The translations under genes were made by a program, and so were the position numbers. A stretch of 64,000 bases of DNA from positions 3,720,001 through 3,784,000 of the forward strand of contig NZ_JAGTWY010000001.1 in assembly GCF_023657445.1 (NCBI RefSeq), written 5' to 3'. Under the pieces are notes generated by a model. That model saw only the letters and a program-made list of their open reading frames with translations. It searched no databases and was not told the DNA's origin. This document shows, piece after piece, positions 37,083-45,734 of this stretch (position 1 is its first letter; the number at the start of each line of letters is the position of its first letter). Source of the DNA: Marinobacter sediminum. GTDB lineage: Bacteria; Pseudomonadota; Gammaproteobacteria; Pseudomonadales; Oleiphilaceae.

Positions 37083-37175
37083 ATGGAACAGGAAATTTTT
37101 GTACCCCATACCGAGTATGAACGTAAAAACGTGATTGCGCTTGCAGAGTACCTGAGCAGCATTTTCTATTGCTGA
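37083..37175 (+). CDS. 30-residue peptide gene divergent from the AraC regulator
   Basis: Not recognised. ATG 37083 to TGA 37175 encodes 30 residues, MEQEIFVPHTEYERKNVIAL followed by AEYLSSIFYC. It has a perfect AGGAGGT box 6 bases upstream and is followed 30 bases later by a strong intrinsic terminator, the marks of a real, well-translated, single-gene transcript. The N-terminal half is acidic and polar, the second half could form an amphipathic helix, and the last residue is the only cysteine. No signal peptide. Its operator-rich upstream region suggests control by the AraC protein. It could be a bioactive or precursor peptide, a small membrane-associated regulator, or a leader peptide with no product role. 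Confidence 0.65.
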   Translation: MEQEIFVPHTEYERKNVIALAEYLSSIFYC

Positions 37176-37204
37176 TCAGACGGACTTGGAAGCTATGACC
37201 TTTA

Positions 37205-37230
37205 AGCCGGGCAATCCCCGGTTTTTTTTT
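37205..37230 (+). terminator. Terminator of the 30-codon gene
   Basis: AGCCGGG, a short CAAT loop region, CCCCGG then T9: a compact GC stem followed by an unusually long T-run on the forward strand. Confidence 0.85.
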
Positions 37231-37333
37231 CGCCCCTGGAAAAGTCCCATGCCGCCGGAACTTGCTCGAGTGGCTGGCAGTGGTAATGTATCCGATCTGA
37301 AAAATACGATGCCAACCCGGAGACTATTTGCCC

Positions 37334-38131
37334 ATGAGTGTAGAGCTGAACTACCGAATTACCGGCGAAGGGCCGCCACTGATTCTGTTGCATGGCCTGT
37401 TCGGGTCACTTGAGAACCTGGGCGGTATTGCCCGCCGATTACAGGATGAATGGCAGGTTCATGCGCTTGATCAGCGCAATCACGGCGGTTCACCCCATAC
37501 TGACGCCATGGATTATCCGTCGATGGCCGAGGACGTGATTGCCTACATGGATAGCCAGGGCATCAAAACGGCATGCATTCTGGGGCACTCCATGGGCGGG
37601 AAGGTGGCCATGCAGGTTGCCCTGCAGGCTCCTGAGCGTGTGGAGAAAATCATCGTGGCCGATATTGCGCCGGTCAGTTACAAGGCGAGACACGATGCCA
37701 TTCTTGAAGGCATGAAAGACATTGACCTGAGCGGTGTGAGTTCGCGGCAGGATGCCGACAGACTGATGGCAGGATTTGTGGAAATGCCTGCTACCAGGCA
37801 GTTTTTGCTGAAGAATCTTGAGCGGGTGCCGCGGGAAGAGCAGACTGAAGGTAGTCCAATGTTCCGCTGGCGCCTGAATCTGCCGGCGATTGATGCCTGC
37901 TACACCGACCTTGCCAATGCGCCCGAGGGCAGCGGACCTTTTGACGGCCCTGTGCTGTTTCTAAAGGGGGCGGATTCTGCCTATATCCAGGAAAAACATC
38001 GGGATGAGATTCAGCGCCTGTTCCCGGCGGCTGAGCTCCGTATCATTCAGGATACCGGGCACTGGCTGCATGCGGAGAAGGCCGACACCTTTGCCGCCTT
38101 GTGTCGCCGTTTTCTCAGTGGTGAAAAATAA
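37334..38131 (+). CDS. ybfF: Alpha/beta-hydrolase, YbfF-type esterase
   Basis: 265 residues, the length of YbfF, an acyl-CoA/ester hydrolase. Seen: oxyanion motif LILLHGLFGS near 17-26, ALDQRNHGGSP near 44-54, nucleophile elbow GHSMGG (Ser 86), and catalytic His in DTGHWLHAEK near 241. ATG 37334 has CGGAG 11 bases upstream; a TTG two codons earlier is an alternative. It stands after the terminator of the small gene and is probably a separate transcript. Substrate not predictable from sequence. Confidence 0.85.
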   Translation: MSVELNYRITGEGPPLILLHGLFGSLENLGGIARRLQDEWQVHALDQRNHGGSPHTDAMDYPSMAEDVIAYMDSQGIKTACILGHSMGGKVAMQVALQAPERVEKIIVADIAPVSYKARHDAILEGMKDIDLSGVSSRQDADRLMAGFVEMPATRQFLLKNLERVPREEQTEGSPMFRWRLNLPAIDACYTDLANAPEGSGPFDGPVLFLKGADSAYIQEKHRDEIQRLFPAAELRIIQDTGHWLHAEKADTFAALCRRFLSGEK

Positions 38132-38230
38132 CCGCCTCTATTAGCCACGTTTTCAAGGCTGGTGCGCTGTCTGTTATGGTTAAACGATGGCAGACAAATG
38201 CAACAGACATGAAACAGGCGGGCATGGTCT

Positions 38231-39319
38231 ATGAAATGGTTGATGGTGGGAGCGCTGGTCCTGTTTTTCATGCTGGGGAGTTTTCTGCTGACACCATCCC
38301 CCATTGACAGCAAGGCATGGCAACCGCCCTCTCCACCCCCGATGACCGGCGTGCTGGCGCCTAATGAAAGACTGAGGCTGGCGGACCTTCTGGCCCGGGG
38401 GCAAGTCTTCGGACCCGAAGACACCGCTGTCAGAAAGGACGGTGTTCTGTATGCGGGCACTCAGGACGGTCGTATTGTCAGGCTGTTTCCCGATGGTCGG
38501 CTGGAGACCTGGCTCAAGACGGGTGGGCGCCCGTTGGGCATGGTGTTTGACCGAGAAGGCAACCTGATTGTTGCGGATGCCTGGAAGGGGCTGCTTTCCA
38601 TTTCACCGGACAAGAAGGTGTCAGTTCTGGCCCGGGAAGCCAGGGGCACTCCGTTTCGCTTTACGGATGATGTCGACATAGCTCCGGATGGCCAGATTTA
38701 TTTCACCGACGCCAGTTCCCGTTTTCATCAGCCGAAATACCGGCTGGACCTGCTTGAAATGCGTCCCCATGGCCGGTTGCTGAGATATTCACCCCAGACC
38801 GGAAAAGCCGAGGTCCTGCTCGGCAACCTGCACTTTGCCAACGGTGTTGCGATTTCTCCGAAAGGCGACTTCGTACTGGTCAATGAAACCTGGAAATACC
38901 GGACGCTTCGTTACTGGATTCATGGCCCCAAGGCAGGGCAGGCAGAAGTGTTCGCTGATAATCTGCCGGGTTTCCCGGATAACCTTGATGTGGATAGCAA
39001 AGGGCGTTACTGGATTGCATTTCCCACTCTGCGGAATCTACAGGTGGACGCCTTGCACCGCAGGCCCTGGTTAAAGGACCTGGTGGCGAAATTGCCGGAC
39101 AGCCTCAAGCCTGAACCGCAGGAGTATGGCCTGGTGGTAGCCTTTGATCGCGACGGGGAGATGATTACCAGCCTTCAGGATAGCCGTGGCACCCATCTTA
39201 AGGAGATTACCTCGGTAACCCCCCACGGTGGCTATTTGTACTTTGGCTCACTTCACAACGATCGCATTGGGCGGCTACCGTTACGGGCCATTCCGGGACT
39301 CGGGGATGATGACGCATGA
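38231..39319 (+). CDS. Membrane-anchored SMP-30/strictosidine-synthase-like protein
   Basis: 362-residue six-bladed propeller protein. An N-terminal hydrophobic helix (about 3-22, WLMVGALVLFFMLGSFLL) anchors it or serves as an uncleaved signal, leaving the propeller outside the cytosol. Repeats such as VRKDGVLYAGTQDGRI, DREGNLIVADAWKGL, APDGQIYFTDASSRF and FANGVAISPKGDFVLVNE match the lactonase/strictosidine synthase-like family; bacterial members are mostly uncharacterised, some are lactonases. The stop overlaps the thioesterase start (ATGA). No strong ribosome binding site before ATG 38231. Confidence 0.8.
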   Translation: MKWLMVGALVLFFMLGSFLLTPSPIDSKAWQPPSPPPMTGVLAPNERLRLADLLARGQVFGPEDTAVRKDGVLYAGTQDGRIVRLFPDGRLETWLKTGGRPLGMVFDREGNLIVADAWKGLLSISPDKKVSVLAREARGTPFRFTDDVDIAPDGQIYFTDASSRFHQPKYRLDLLEMRPHGRLLRYSPQTGKAEVLLGNLHFANGVAISPKGDFVLVNETWKYRTLRYWIHGPKAGQAEVFADNLPGFPDNLDVDSKGRYWIAFPTLRNLQVDALHRRPWLKDLVAKLPDSLKPEPQEYGLVVAFDRDGEMITSLQDSRGTHLKEITSVTPHGGYLYFGSLHNDRIGRLPLRAIPGLGDDDA

Positions 39320-39789
39320 CAGACGATAAAGCCGTCCAGTGGGACCTTCAGGATCCATTTGTGATCGATATCACGGTGGGTGATGAAGACACTGACCGCC
39401 TTGGCCATGCCAATAATGTGGTGTACGTGCGCTGGCTCGAGGATGTCAGCTGGGCCCATATCGAAAGCCTGGGCATGACCTGGCAGTTGCATGAAACCAC
39501 AGGCAAGGCGATGGCGATCACCCGCACCGAGATTGATTATCTTGCCTCCGCCAATGCCGGAGACCGCCTGGTTCTTGGTACCTGGCTGACCGGTTATGAT
39601 GGCCGCCTTCGCTCATCCCGCCAGTTTCAGCTGGTTCGCCCGGCTGATGGCAAAACACTGGTCAGAGCGATCTCGACACACGCCTGTGTGAATATGAAAA
39701 CCCAGCGCCCCTCCCGGGCACCGAAGGAGTTTTCCGAAATACTCGGAGGTGCTGTGGTTGCTGGTGGCAAGAGCCTCAACTTCGATTGA
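39316..39789 (+). CDS. Hotdog-fold acyl-CoA thioesterase (4HBT family)
   Basis: 157 residues with the YbgC/4HBT signature: TVGDEDTDRLGHANNVVYVRWLED in pieces near 19-42 (Asp and GHxNN), then TRTEIDYLASANAGDRLVLGTW near 75-95. Such enzymes hydrolyse acyl-CoA thioesters; chain length is not predictable. It begins inside the stop codon of the propeller protein gene, so the two are translationally coupled. Confidence 0.87.
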   Translation: MTDDKAVQWDLQDPFVIDITVGDEDTDRLGHANNVVYVRWLEDVSWAHIESLGMTWQLHETTGKAMAITRTEIDYLASANAGDRLVLGTWLTGYDGRLRSSRQFQLVRPADGKTLVRAISTHACVNMKTQRPSRAPKEFSEILGGAVVAGGKSLNFD

Positions 39790-39813
39790 GTCACTAAAAA
39801 CGCCAACTTCTGC

Positions 39814-39834
39814 TAGTCTGAACGAAAGTTCGTT
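39814..39834. promoter_or_regulatory. Palindromic operator candidate before the MDR gene
   Basis: A 14-base perfect dyad AACGAA-AG-TTCGTT (39821-39834) directly follows a -10-like TAGTCT (39814-39819) and would cover the start point of transcription, about 30 bases before the quinone-reductase-like gene. The layout is typical of repression by a TetR- or MarR-type protein; none is encoded next to it. The -35 match is poor. Confidence 0.4.
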
Positions 39835-39864
39835 TCCCGTTATAACCGTTGTCCGGAGACCGCC

Positions 39865-40848
39865 ATGGTAAATACCGTTGATCAGACCACCGAATCCTCT
39901 ATGCGTCATGTTATCTATGATCGTTTTGGCGAGCGTGATGTGTTGCAGGTGGTCAGCTCGGAAATTCCCGTGCCGCAAGCCGGCCAGGTGCTTATCCGGG
40001 TCCGCGGTGCGGGATTGAACCCCATTGACTGGAAAACACGAAAAGGGCTTGGTTTTGCGGCCCGGCAGATTGAAGATTCGTTGCCCTGGACCCCGGGCTA
40101 TGATGTGGCGGGTGAGGTTGTTGCTGTTGCCGATGACGTCACTACCCTCGCTCCGGGCGACAGGGTGATGGGTATGATCGGTTTTCCTGCTACGGGCGGC
40201 AGCTACGCCGAGTTCGCCGTCGCGGGTGCTGATGAGCTTGCCATCGTGCCCGAAGAGCTGGATCTGGTTACCGCCGGCGCTCTCCCGCTGGCCGCCCTTA
40301 CAGCCTGGCAGGCGTTGTTTGAGGTGGCCAAGCTGGAACCCGGCCAGAAGATACTGATTCATGCCGGTGCCGGCGGTGTCGGGCACTTTGCGGTACAGTT
40401 CGCACTGGAACGGGGTGCCCATGTGATTGCCACGGCGTCGGCCTCGAACCGGGATTTTCTGGCCGAGCTTGGCGTCCATGAAGTGATTGATTACCACTCC
40501 AGCGATGTTGCCGAGGAGTGCTATGGGCTGGACGTAGTGCTTGATCTGATCGGTGGGAAGGCCGGAAAACGGTCACTGCATACGTTGGGTGAACATGGTG
40601 TGCTGGTGACTATTCCTACCGTCACCGCGGATGAGATTATCAGTGCCGCCGAGGGCCTTGGCCTGAGAGCTCATGGCATGACGGTGCGCCCGGATGTCTT
40701 CCACCTGGATGAAATTGCCGAGCTGATTGAGGATGGCGACGTGAAGGTCCATATTGAGCGGGCATTCCCGCTTGAGCAAGTTGCGGACGCCCACGAACTG
40801 TTGGAAGGTGGCCACGTCCGAGGCAAACTGGTTCTGGACTGCGGTTGA
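39865..40848 (+). CDS. Zinc-free MDR oxidoreductase (NADPH:quinone reductase-like)
   Basis: 327-residue medium-chain reductase: GroES-like N-terminal part (RVRGAGLNPIDWKTRKG near 50-66) and a Rossmann domain with HAGAGGVGHFAVQFA near 169-183. The zinc ligands of alcohol dehydrogenases are absent, placing it with quinone oxidoreductases/enoyl reductases. Upstream palindrome suggests induction, perhaps by electrophiles. Convergent with the antiporter gene, 13 bases apart. Start ATG 39865 has a CCGGAGA box. Confidence 0.87.
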   Translation: MVNTVDQTTESSMRHVIYDRFGERDVLQVVSSEIPVPQAGQVLIRVRGAGLNPIDWKTRKGLGFAARQIEDSLPWTPGYDVAGEVVAVADDVTTLAPGDRVMGMIGFPATGGSYAEFAVAGADELAIVPEELDLVTAGALPLAALTAWQALFEVAKLEPGQKILIHAGAGGVGHFAVQFALERGAHVIATASASNRDFLAELGVHEVIDYHSSDVAEECYGLDVVLDLIGGKAGKRSLHTLGEHGVLVTIPTVTADEIISAAEGLGLRAHGMTVRPDVFHLDEIAELIEDGDVKVHIERAFPLEQVADAHELLEGGHVRGKLVLDCG

Positions 40849-40861
40849 GGGGTATTCCCCC

Positions 40862-42754
40862 TCAACCCGGGTTCCTCTTGTTCTGCGTTTTTTCCTCTGA
40901 GCTTTTACCGGAGCCCTCCCCGCTGGGGGTTTCCTGAGAGTCCTTCTCCTTGCGTTCTTTCGGGGCCTGAGGCGGGACCAGACTAATCAACACCCAGTCC
41001 TTCTCGGGTTTTATGCCTTCCATCTCCAGTACTGGTGAGACGTAGCCCTTGCTGTCAAACACAAACAGCACAAGGGCTTGGCGCTGGTATTTTTCCAGGA
41101 ATTTCTTGTAGCTGAACTCTTCACTGAGCTGGGTGGTTTTTACCGTGTAGCCCTGACTGGCCAGGCTGGCCAGTTTTGCGTAGCTGACACCGTCAAACAG
41201 GCCCCGGGTCATCTGGATCTTCTCAGCGGTCTGATGACGGGCCTTTTGATCCTGATCACCTTCTACGAGGCTGAAAACGGAGTTGTTTCCGAACCAGTCC
41301 AGGAAGTGATAGGTGGCCAGTGAGTTCATATGCTTGTAAGGCGAAATGACCAGCAGGTTGCCGATACCGGTCAGGTCCAGGTGGGTGGAGGCATGCTCTG
41401 ACACGGGGTTACCGAAGTAGGTCTGAAGGTTTTCCATACGAGCCTGACGTACATTTTCCCAGTTGGTGTCTGCCAGCGTCACCGGGACTTCATGCTTTTT
41501 CAGGGCGAGGCCAATCATACGGGCCACCGGATTAGCGCCGAGAATCAGGAAGCCGAATTCCGCCGGCTCAGCGACCTTGAGCAGACGGGCAAGCGGGCGA
41601 GCGGTCAGGCTCTGCAGGGTGACGGTGGCAATGATCAGCATGAACACCAGTGGCACAAGCGCACCGGCACTTTCATAACCCAGTTTCTGCAGCTGGAAGG
41701 CAAACAGCGCGGATACGGCGGCTGCGACAATGCCCCGGGGCGCTATCCAGCTCAGGAAGAGCTTCTCTCGCCAATTCAGGTTAGTGCCGATCGCGGAGAG
41801 AAAAATGCTCAGCGGGCGTGCGATCAGCATCAGTATGGCGAGGACCACAGCCAGTCCCCAGCCCAGATCGGCAATGGCGGAAAATTCCACCCGGGCGGCG
41901 AGGATGATAAATAGTGCGGAGATCAGCAGTACACTGAGGGATTCCTTGAATTCCAGAATGCTGTCAATAGGCACCTGTTTCATGTTCGCCATCCAGATTC
42001 CCATAATTGTGACAGTCAGGAGTCCGGATTCGTGCGCAATTTCATTGGAAATGGCATAGACACCGAGCATGAAGGTGAGGGTGCCGGCATTATGCAGGTA
42101 TTGCGGGATAAAGTGTTTGCGGAGCACGACGCCATTCAGGTAGCCAGCAATGGCGCCGATCAGGAAACCCACCATCAGGGTCTTGCCAAATATATAGACA
42201 GAGTGGCCAAAGACATTGCCCTGTCCCCAGGAAACGATGCCTTCAAAGACCAGAACCGCCAGCAGTGCGCCGACAGGGTCGATGATAATGCCTTCCCAGC
42301 GCAGTATGTTGGCCAGCTTGGAATCCGGCCGCACCGAACGTAGCAATGGTGCGATGACCGTGGGCCCGGTAACAATGGATATTGCCCCGAACAGGAGTGC
42401 TACGGGCCAGGATACATCCAGTAACCAGCGGGCCGTCAGTGTGCCGATGATGCAAGTAACGAAGGAGCCGACGGGAATGAGGTTACGCACCATTTTGCCG
42501 TGGCCACGGATTTCTTCGTAGCGGAGAGTCAGGCTGCCTTCAAAAAGAATGATCGCAACGGCAAGGGATATGACGGGAAACAGCAGCTCGCCGAATACCG
42601 CCTCTGGCGCCAGAAAACCGAGCATTGGGCCGGCGGCAATGCCACCGGCCAGCAGGAATAGAATGGCAGGCATTCGGACTCGCCAGGCAAGCCACTGACA
42701 GAACAGGGAAATTACGCCAATGCTGGCGAGAAGCATGACCGTGCTGACTGGCAT
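40862..42754 (-). CDS. CPA1/CPA2-type cation:proton antiporter with TrkA-N-like domain
   Basis: 630 residues. About 12 membrane helices occupy 1-400, beginning TVMLLASIGVISLFCQWLAW, with the exchanger features ILFEGSLTLRYEEI near 70, ISIVTGPTVIAPLLRSVRPD near 120-140 and WEGIIIDPVGALLAVLVFEG near 153-172 (the paired acidic/asparagine region). From about 400 a Rossmann domain (FLILGANPVARMIGLAL) resembles the TrkA-N nucleotide-binding regulator of K+/H+ antiporters. The charged C-terminal tail (Lys/Glu/Ser) is poorly structured. It probably exports Na+ or K+, fitting a marine cell. It lies 21 bases after tcdA. Confidence 0.88.
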   Translation of the reverse strand: MPVSTVMLLASIGVISLFCQWLAWRVRMPAILFLLAGGIAAGPMLGFLAPEAVFGELLFPVISLAVAIILFEGSLTLRYEEIRGHGKMVRNLIPVGSFVTCIIGTLTARWLLDVSWPVALLFGAISIVTGPTVIAPLLRSVRPDSKLANILRWEGIIIDPVGALLAVLVFEGIVSWGQGNVFGHSVYIFGKTLMVGFLIGAIAGYLNGVVLRKHFIPQYLHNAGTLTFMLGVYAISNEIAHESGLLTVTIMGIWMANMKQVPIDSILEFKESLSVLLISALFIILAARVEFSAIADLGWGLAVVLAILMLIARPLSIFLSAIGTNLNWREKLFLSWIAPRGIVAAAVSALFAFQLQKLGYESAGALVPLVFMLIIATVTLQSLTARPLARLLKVAEPAEFGFLILGANPVARMIGLALKKHEVPVTLADTNWENVRQARMENLQTYFGNPVSEHASTHLDLTGIGNLLVISPYKHMNSLATYHFLDWFGNNSVFSLVEGDQDQKARHQTAEKIQMTRGLFDGVSYAKLASLASQGYTVKTTQLSEEFSYKKFLEKYQRQALVLFVFDSKGYVSPVLEMEGIKPEKDWVLISLVPPQAPKERKEKDSQETPSGEGSGKSSEEKTQNKRNPG

Positions 42755-42775
42755 AGTGCGTTCAGGTCCTTTGAG

Positions 42776-43567
42776 TTATCGATTGGCGCGTCGTGCAATA
42801 CGGTTCAGGATTCGGGAAGCTGCAAAAAAACCAAAGCTGGCGGTTACCGGGCTGGCTGCTCCGAATCCGGACGCGCAATCCAGCCGAACAGGCCCGGCGG
42901 TGGCCGGTTTTTGCAGGCAAACTTCGCCATCTCCGGCAGGATACGTGAGCTGCTCCAGTGAGTATACGGCCTCTATACCGAAGCGCCGTTTGGGGTTGCG
43001 GGAAAAACCATACTCCCGGCGCAGCATATTGCGAACCTTTGCCAGCAAAGGGTCCTGGGTGGTTTTGCTAAGGTCGCTGACCTGGATCTGGGTCGGATCC
43101 ATCTGGCCACCGGCCCCGCCTGCACACACAATGGGTATCTTGTTGCGCTGACAGTGGGCGATCAGGGCTACCTTGGGCTTTACGCTGTCGATGGCATCCA
43201 CGACGCCATGCATATCCGGAGTGATCAGCTCCATGACATTTTTCGGGGTTAGAAAGCCAAAGTGTATGCGTATATCAGCGTGTGGGTTGATGGCCTTCAG
43301 TCGTTCTGCCATGGCGTCGGTTTTGGTGCGGCCATACTGGCCTTCCAGCGCATGGAGTTGCCGGTTGGTGTTCGAGACGCAGATGTCATCCATGTCAATC
43401 AGGGTAATTGTGCCGATGCCGCTCCTGACCAGCGATTCTGCGGCCCATGAACCCACTCCGCCGAGACCTGCAATGGCAACGTGAGTATTCCGGAAAGCAT
43501 CAAGGGCTCGGCGCCCGTAGAGTCGTTCAATGCCGCCAAAGCGGAAAGCAAAATCGTCGGCGTTCAT
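42776..43567 (-). CDS. tcdA: tRNA threonylcarbamoyladenosine dehydratase
   Basis: E1-like ATP-dependent enzyme that cyclises t6A37 in tRNA to ct6A. 263 residues with the nucleotide motif HVAIAGLGGVGSWAAE near 29-44, IDMDDICVSNTNRQ near 58-71 and the catalytic-cysteine region LIAHCQRNKIPIVCAGGAGG near 133-152, diagnostic of TcdA (CsdL/YgdL) rather than MoeB/ThiF. GGAGG lies 7 bases before ATG 43567. A hydrophobic/basic C-terminal end may touch the membrane. Confidence 0.93.
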   Translation of the reverse strand: MNADDFAFRFGGIERLYGRRALDAFRNTHVAIAGLGGVGSWAAESLVRSGIGTITLIDMDDICVSNTNRQLHALEGQYGRTKTDAMAERLKAINPHADIRIHFGFLTPKNVMELITPDMHGVVDAIDSVKPKVALIAHCQRNKIPIVCAGGAGGQMDPTQIQVSDLSKTTQDPLLAKVRNMLRREYGFSRNPKRRFGIEAVYSLEQLTYPAGDGEVCLQKPATAGPVRLDCASGFGAASPVTASFGFFAASRILNRIARRANR

Positions 43568-43656
43568 GCAGCCTCCGGTCAGGGTCCGGCGCGAAGCCGA
43601 ACGGAATCAAAGAACGCAATTGTAACCCAGCGCCAGGCCAGACCGAAAAACAGACC

Positions 43657-43681
43657 AAAAAAAGCCACGCGGTGCGTGGCT
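43657..43681 (-). terminator. Terminator of the acyl-CoA dehydrogenase gene
   Basis: On the reverse strand AGCCACG, short loop, CGTGGCT followed by T7. It lies 55 bases after the stop of the acyl-CoA dehydrogenase gene, in a 168-base gap that otherwise shows nothing. Confidence 0.85.
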
Positions 43682-43735
43682 GTGAAGGAGACACTAATCA
43701 ATGTAGCCAGTGTTTATTTTTGACCGGTTTGGCTC

Positions 43736-45511
43736 TTACGCGGCCCAGTGGTCATCCTCGAATGCCATCAGGCTGTCCTTGCCGGTCTTGATGTCACCCA
43801 GCAACCAGTGGACTTCCGGCAGCAATTTTTCGAAATAGAAGCGAGCGGATACCTGCTTGCCTTCCAGCAAAGGTTTGTTGGCCTCTCCAGCCTCCAGTTG
43901 CTGACCCGCTACACCGGCCATGCGGGACCAGAGATAGCCAATGACGGTCAGGGCCATCAGCCGCAGATACGGTGTGGCGGCTGCCCCGGCCTGTTCCGGA
44001 TCGTCGGGGGCATTGCTTGCCAGCCAGGTGGTCGCCTCTTCGAGGGACTTCATGGCGTCTTTGAGTTCTGCCAGGTACGGCGCCTCCGGGTTGTCCCTGA
44101 GGTAGGCGGTCATAACGCCGAACAGGGTCCGGACCAGCTGCCCACCTTTCAGGCTCAGTTTACGGCCCACCAGATCCATGGCCTGGATGCCGTTGGTGCC
44201 TTCATAGATACGGGCGATGCGACCGTCTCGCACCAGCTGCTCCAGCGGCCAGTCAGTGGTGAATCCGGAGCCGCCGAGCACCTGCAGGCCAGTATTGGCA
44301 TTATTGAAGCCCTCGTCGGTCAGGAATGCTTTGACCACCGGCGTCAGGAGTTGTACCAGATCATCGGCGGATTCGCGTACCGCGGCGTCCGGATGCGCGG
44401 TAGAGATATCCAGGTGGTGGCCCGTAAACAGCGCGAGGGCACGCATGCCTTCATTCAGGACCTTCTGACGCATGAGCATGCGCCTTACATCCGGGTGCAC
44501 GATGATCGGATCCGCAGGACCCTCCGGATTTTTCGGGCCATTGAGGGAGCGGCTCTGCAGCCGCTCGCGGGCAAAGCCAAGGCTTTCCTGATAGGCCATT
44601 TCGGCAAGGCCGAGGCCCTGCATGCCAACCATCAGGCGCGCTTCGTTCATCATGGTGAACATGGCACGCATGCCATCGTTGGGCTCACCGACGAGCCAGC
44701 CCCTGGCGCCCTCGAAGTTCATGACGCAGGTTGCGGAACCCTTGATGCCCATCTTATGTTCCAGGCCACCACAGAAAGCCGGATTGCGTTCGCCGCTATC
44801 GGGCAGGAATTTGGGCACAGCAAAGAGGGAGATGCCTTTGGTGGTATCCGGTGCGCCCGGCAGCTTGGCCAGCACGAGATGGACGATATTGTCGACAAGG
44901 TCGTGCTCGCCGCCGGTAATCCAGATCTTGGTGCCCTCGATGGCATAACTTCCGTCGTCGTTGGGCTTCGCACGGGTACGAATGAGCCCCAGGTCGGTGC
45001 CGCACTGGGGTTCGGTCAGGCACATGGTGCCTGTCCACTCCCCTGAAATCAGTTTTTCCAGGTAGGTCTGCTTCAGTTCGTCGGAGCCATGTTCGAAAAG
45101 TGCGCTGATCGCGCCGTGCGTCAGCCCCGGGTACATGCCGAGAGACAGGTTGGTTGAGCAGATCATTTCATCCACCACAAACTTCAGGGTGTGGGGCAAG
45201 CCCTGACCGCCGAACTCCAGAGGGGCATCCAGAGCGGTCCAGCCGCCTTCGACAAATTTCTTGTACGCGTCCTTGAAGCACTCAGGCGTGGTAACCGCGT
45301 GTGTCTCCGGATCGTAAGTGCAACCCTGCTGGTCACCAATCTGATTGGTGGGCTGAATGACTTCGGCAGCCAGCTTGCCGGCCTCGTCAATCACCGCAGA
45401 GATCAGATCCGGTGTGGCATCGGCATATTTTTCAAGCTCGTGAAGTCGGTCTGCACCCAGAACATCAAACAAGATAAAGCGAATGTCGTTCGCCGGAGCC
45501 TGGTATTGCAT
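43736..45511 (-). CDS. Long acyl-CoA dehydrogenase (591 residues)
   Basis: FAD-dependent acyl-CoA dehydrogenase of the three-extension class (N-terminal helical cap, core, C-terminal extra domain). Seen: MCLTEPQCGTDLG near 162-174, KIWITGGEHDL near 193-203, and the base-bearing IYEGTNGIQAMDLVGRKL near 438-455. The C-terminal PF12806-like part includes RFYFEKLLPEVHWLLGDIKTGKDSLMAF in parts near 555-582. AGGAGAG lies 6 bases before ATG 45511. Probably fatty acid or dicarboxylic/aromatic acyl-CoA oxidation; the substrate cannot be told. Confidence 0.92.
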   Translation of the reverse strand: MQYQAPANDIRFILFDVLGADRLHELEKYADATPDLISAVIDEAGKLAAEVIQPTNQIGDQQGCTYDPETHAVTTPECFKDAYKKFVEGGWTALDAPLEFGGQGLPHTLKFVVDEMICSTNLSLGMYPGLTHGAISALFEHGSDELKQTYLEKLISGEWTGTMCLTEPQCGTDLGLIRTRAKPNDDGSYAIEGTKIWITGGEHDLVDNIVHLVLAKLPGAPDTTKGISLFAVPKFLPDSGERNPAFCGGLEHKMGIKGSATCVMNFEGARGWLVGEPNDGMRAMFTMMNEARLMVGMQGLGLAEMAYQESLGFARERLQSRSLNGPKNPEGPADPIIVHPDVRRMLMRQKVLNEGMRALALFTGHHLDISTAHPDAAVRESADDLVQLLTPVVKAFLTDEGFNNANTGLQVLGGSGFTTDWPLEQLVRDGRIARIYEGTNGIQAMDLVGRKLSLKGGQLVRTLFGVMTAYLRDNPEAPYLAELKDAMKSLEEATTWLASNAPDDPEQAGAAATPYLRLMALTVIGYLWSRMAGVAGQQLEAGEANKPLLEGKQVSARFYFEKLLPEVHWLLGDIKTGKDSLMAFEDDHWAA

Positions 45512-45631
45512 GGAGTACTCTCCTGAAAGTGCTGATTTGATGAGGTGTCGGGTCAGGTACGTCTCACCCTAGTGGTAAGTTCAACATTTAATTCATACGC
45601 CCGTTTTAATTTGCTGGTTCACTGAATTATT

Positions 45632-45658
45632 CGGTCCGCGCGACGAAATTTTCGTATC
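45632..45658 (+). promoter_or_regulatory. Weak ECF11-like promoter before the SDR gene
   Basis: CGGTCC (45632-45637) and CGTATC (45653-45658), 15 bases apart, resemble the TGATCC/CGTATA pair upstream of the ECF sigma gene (16 bases apart). Two mismatches in the -35 and a one-base-shorter spacer make this tentative. The surrounding 223-base gap shows no other signal. Confidence 0.25.
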
Positions 45659-45734
45659 TCCTGTAATGGCCGGTTAAATCCGCCGGTAAAACGCTCAAAA
45701 TTCCGAAACACTGGTGAGAAAAAAGGGGAAGAAG

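Noticed and set aside
43748..45046. 432-codon forward open frame opposite the acyl-CoA dehydrogenase gene
   Set aside because: It mirrors the real gene's codon structure, has no family motif and no ribosome binding site; a GC-bias shadow.
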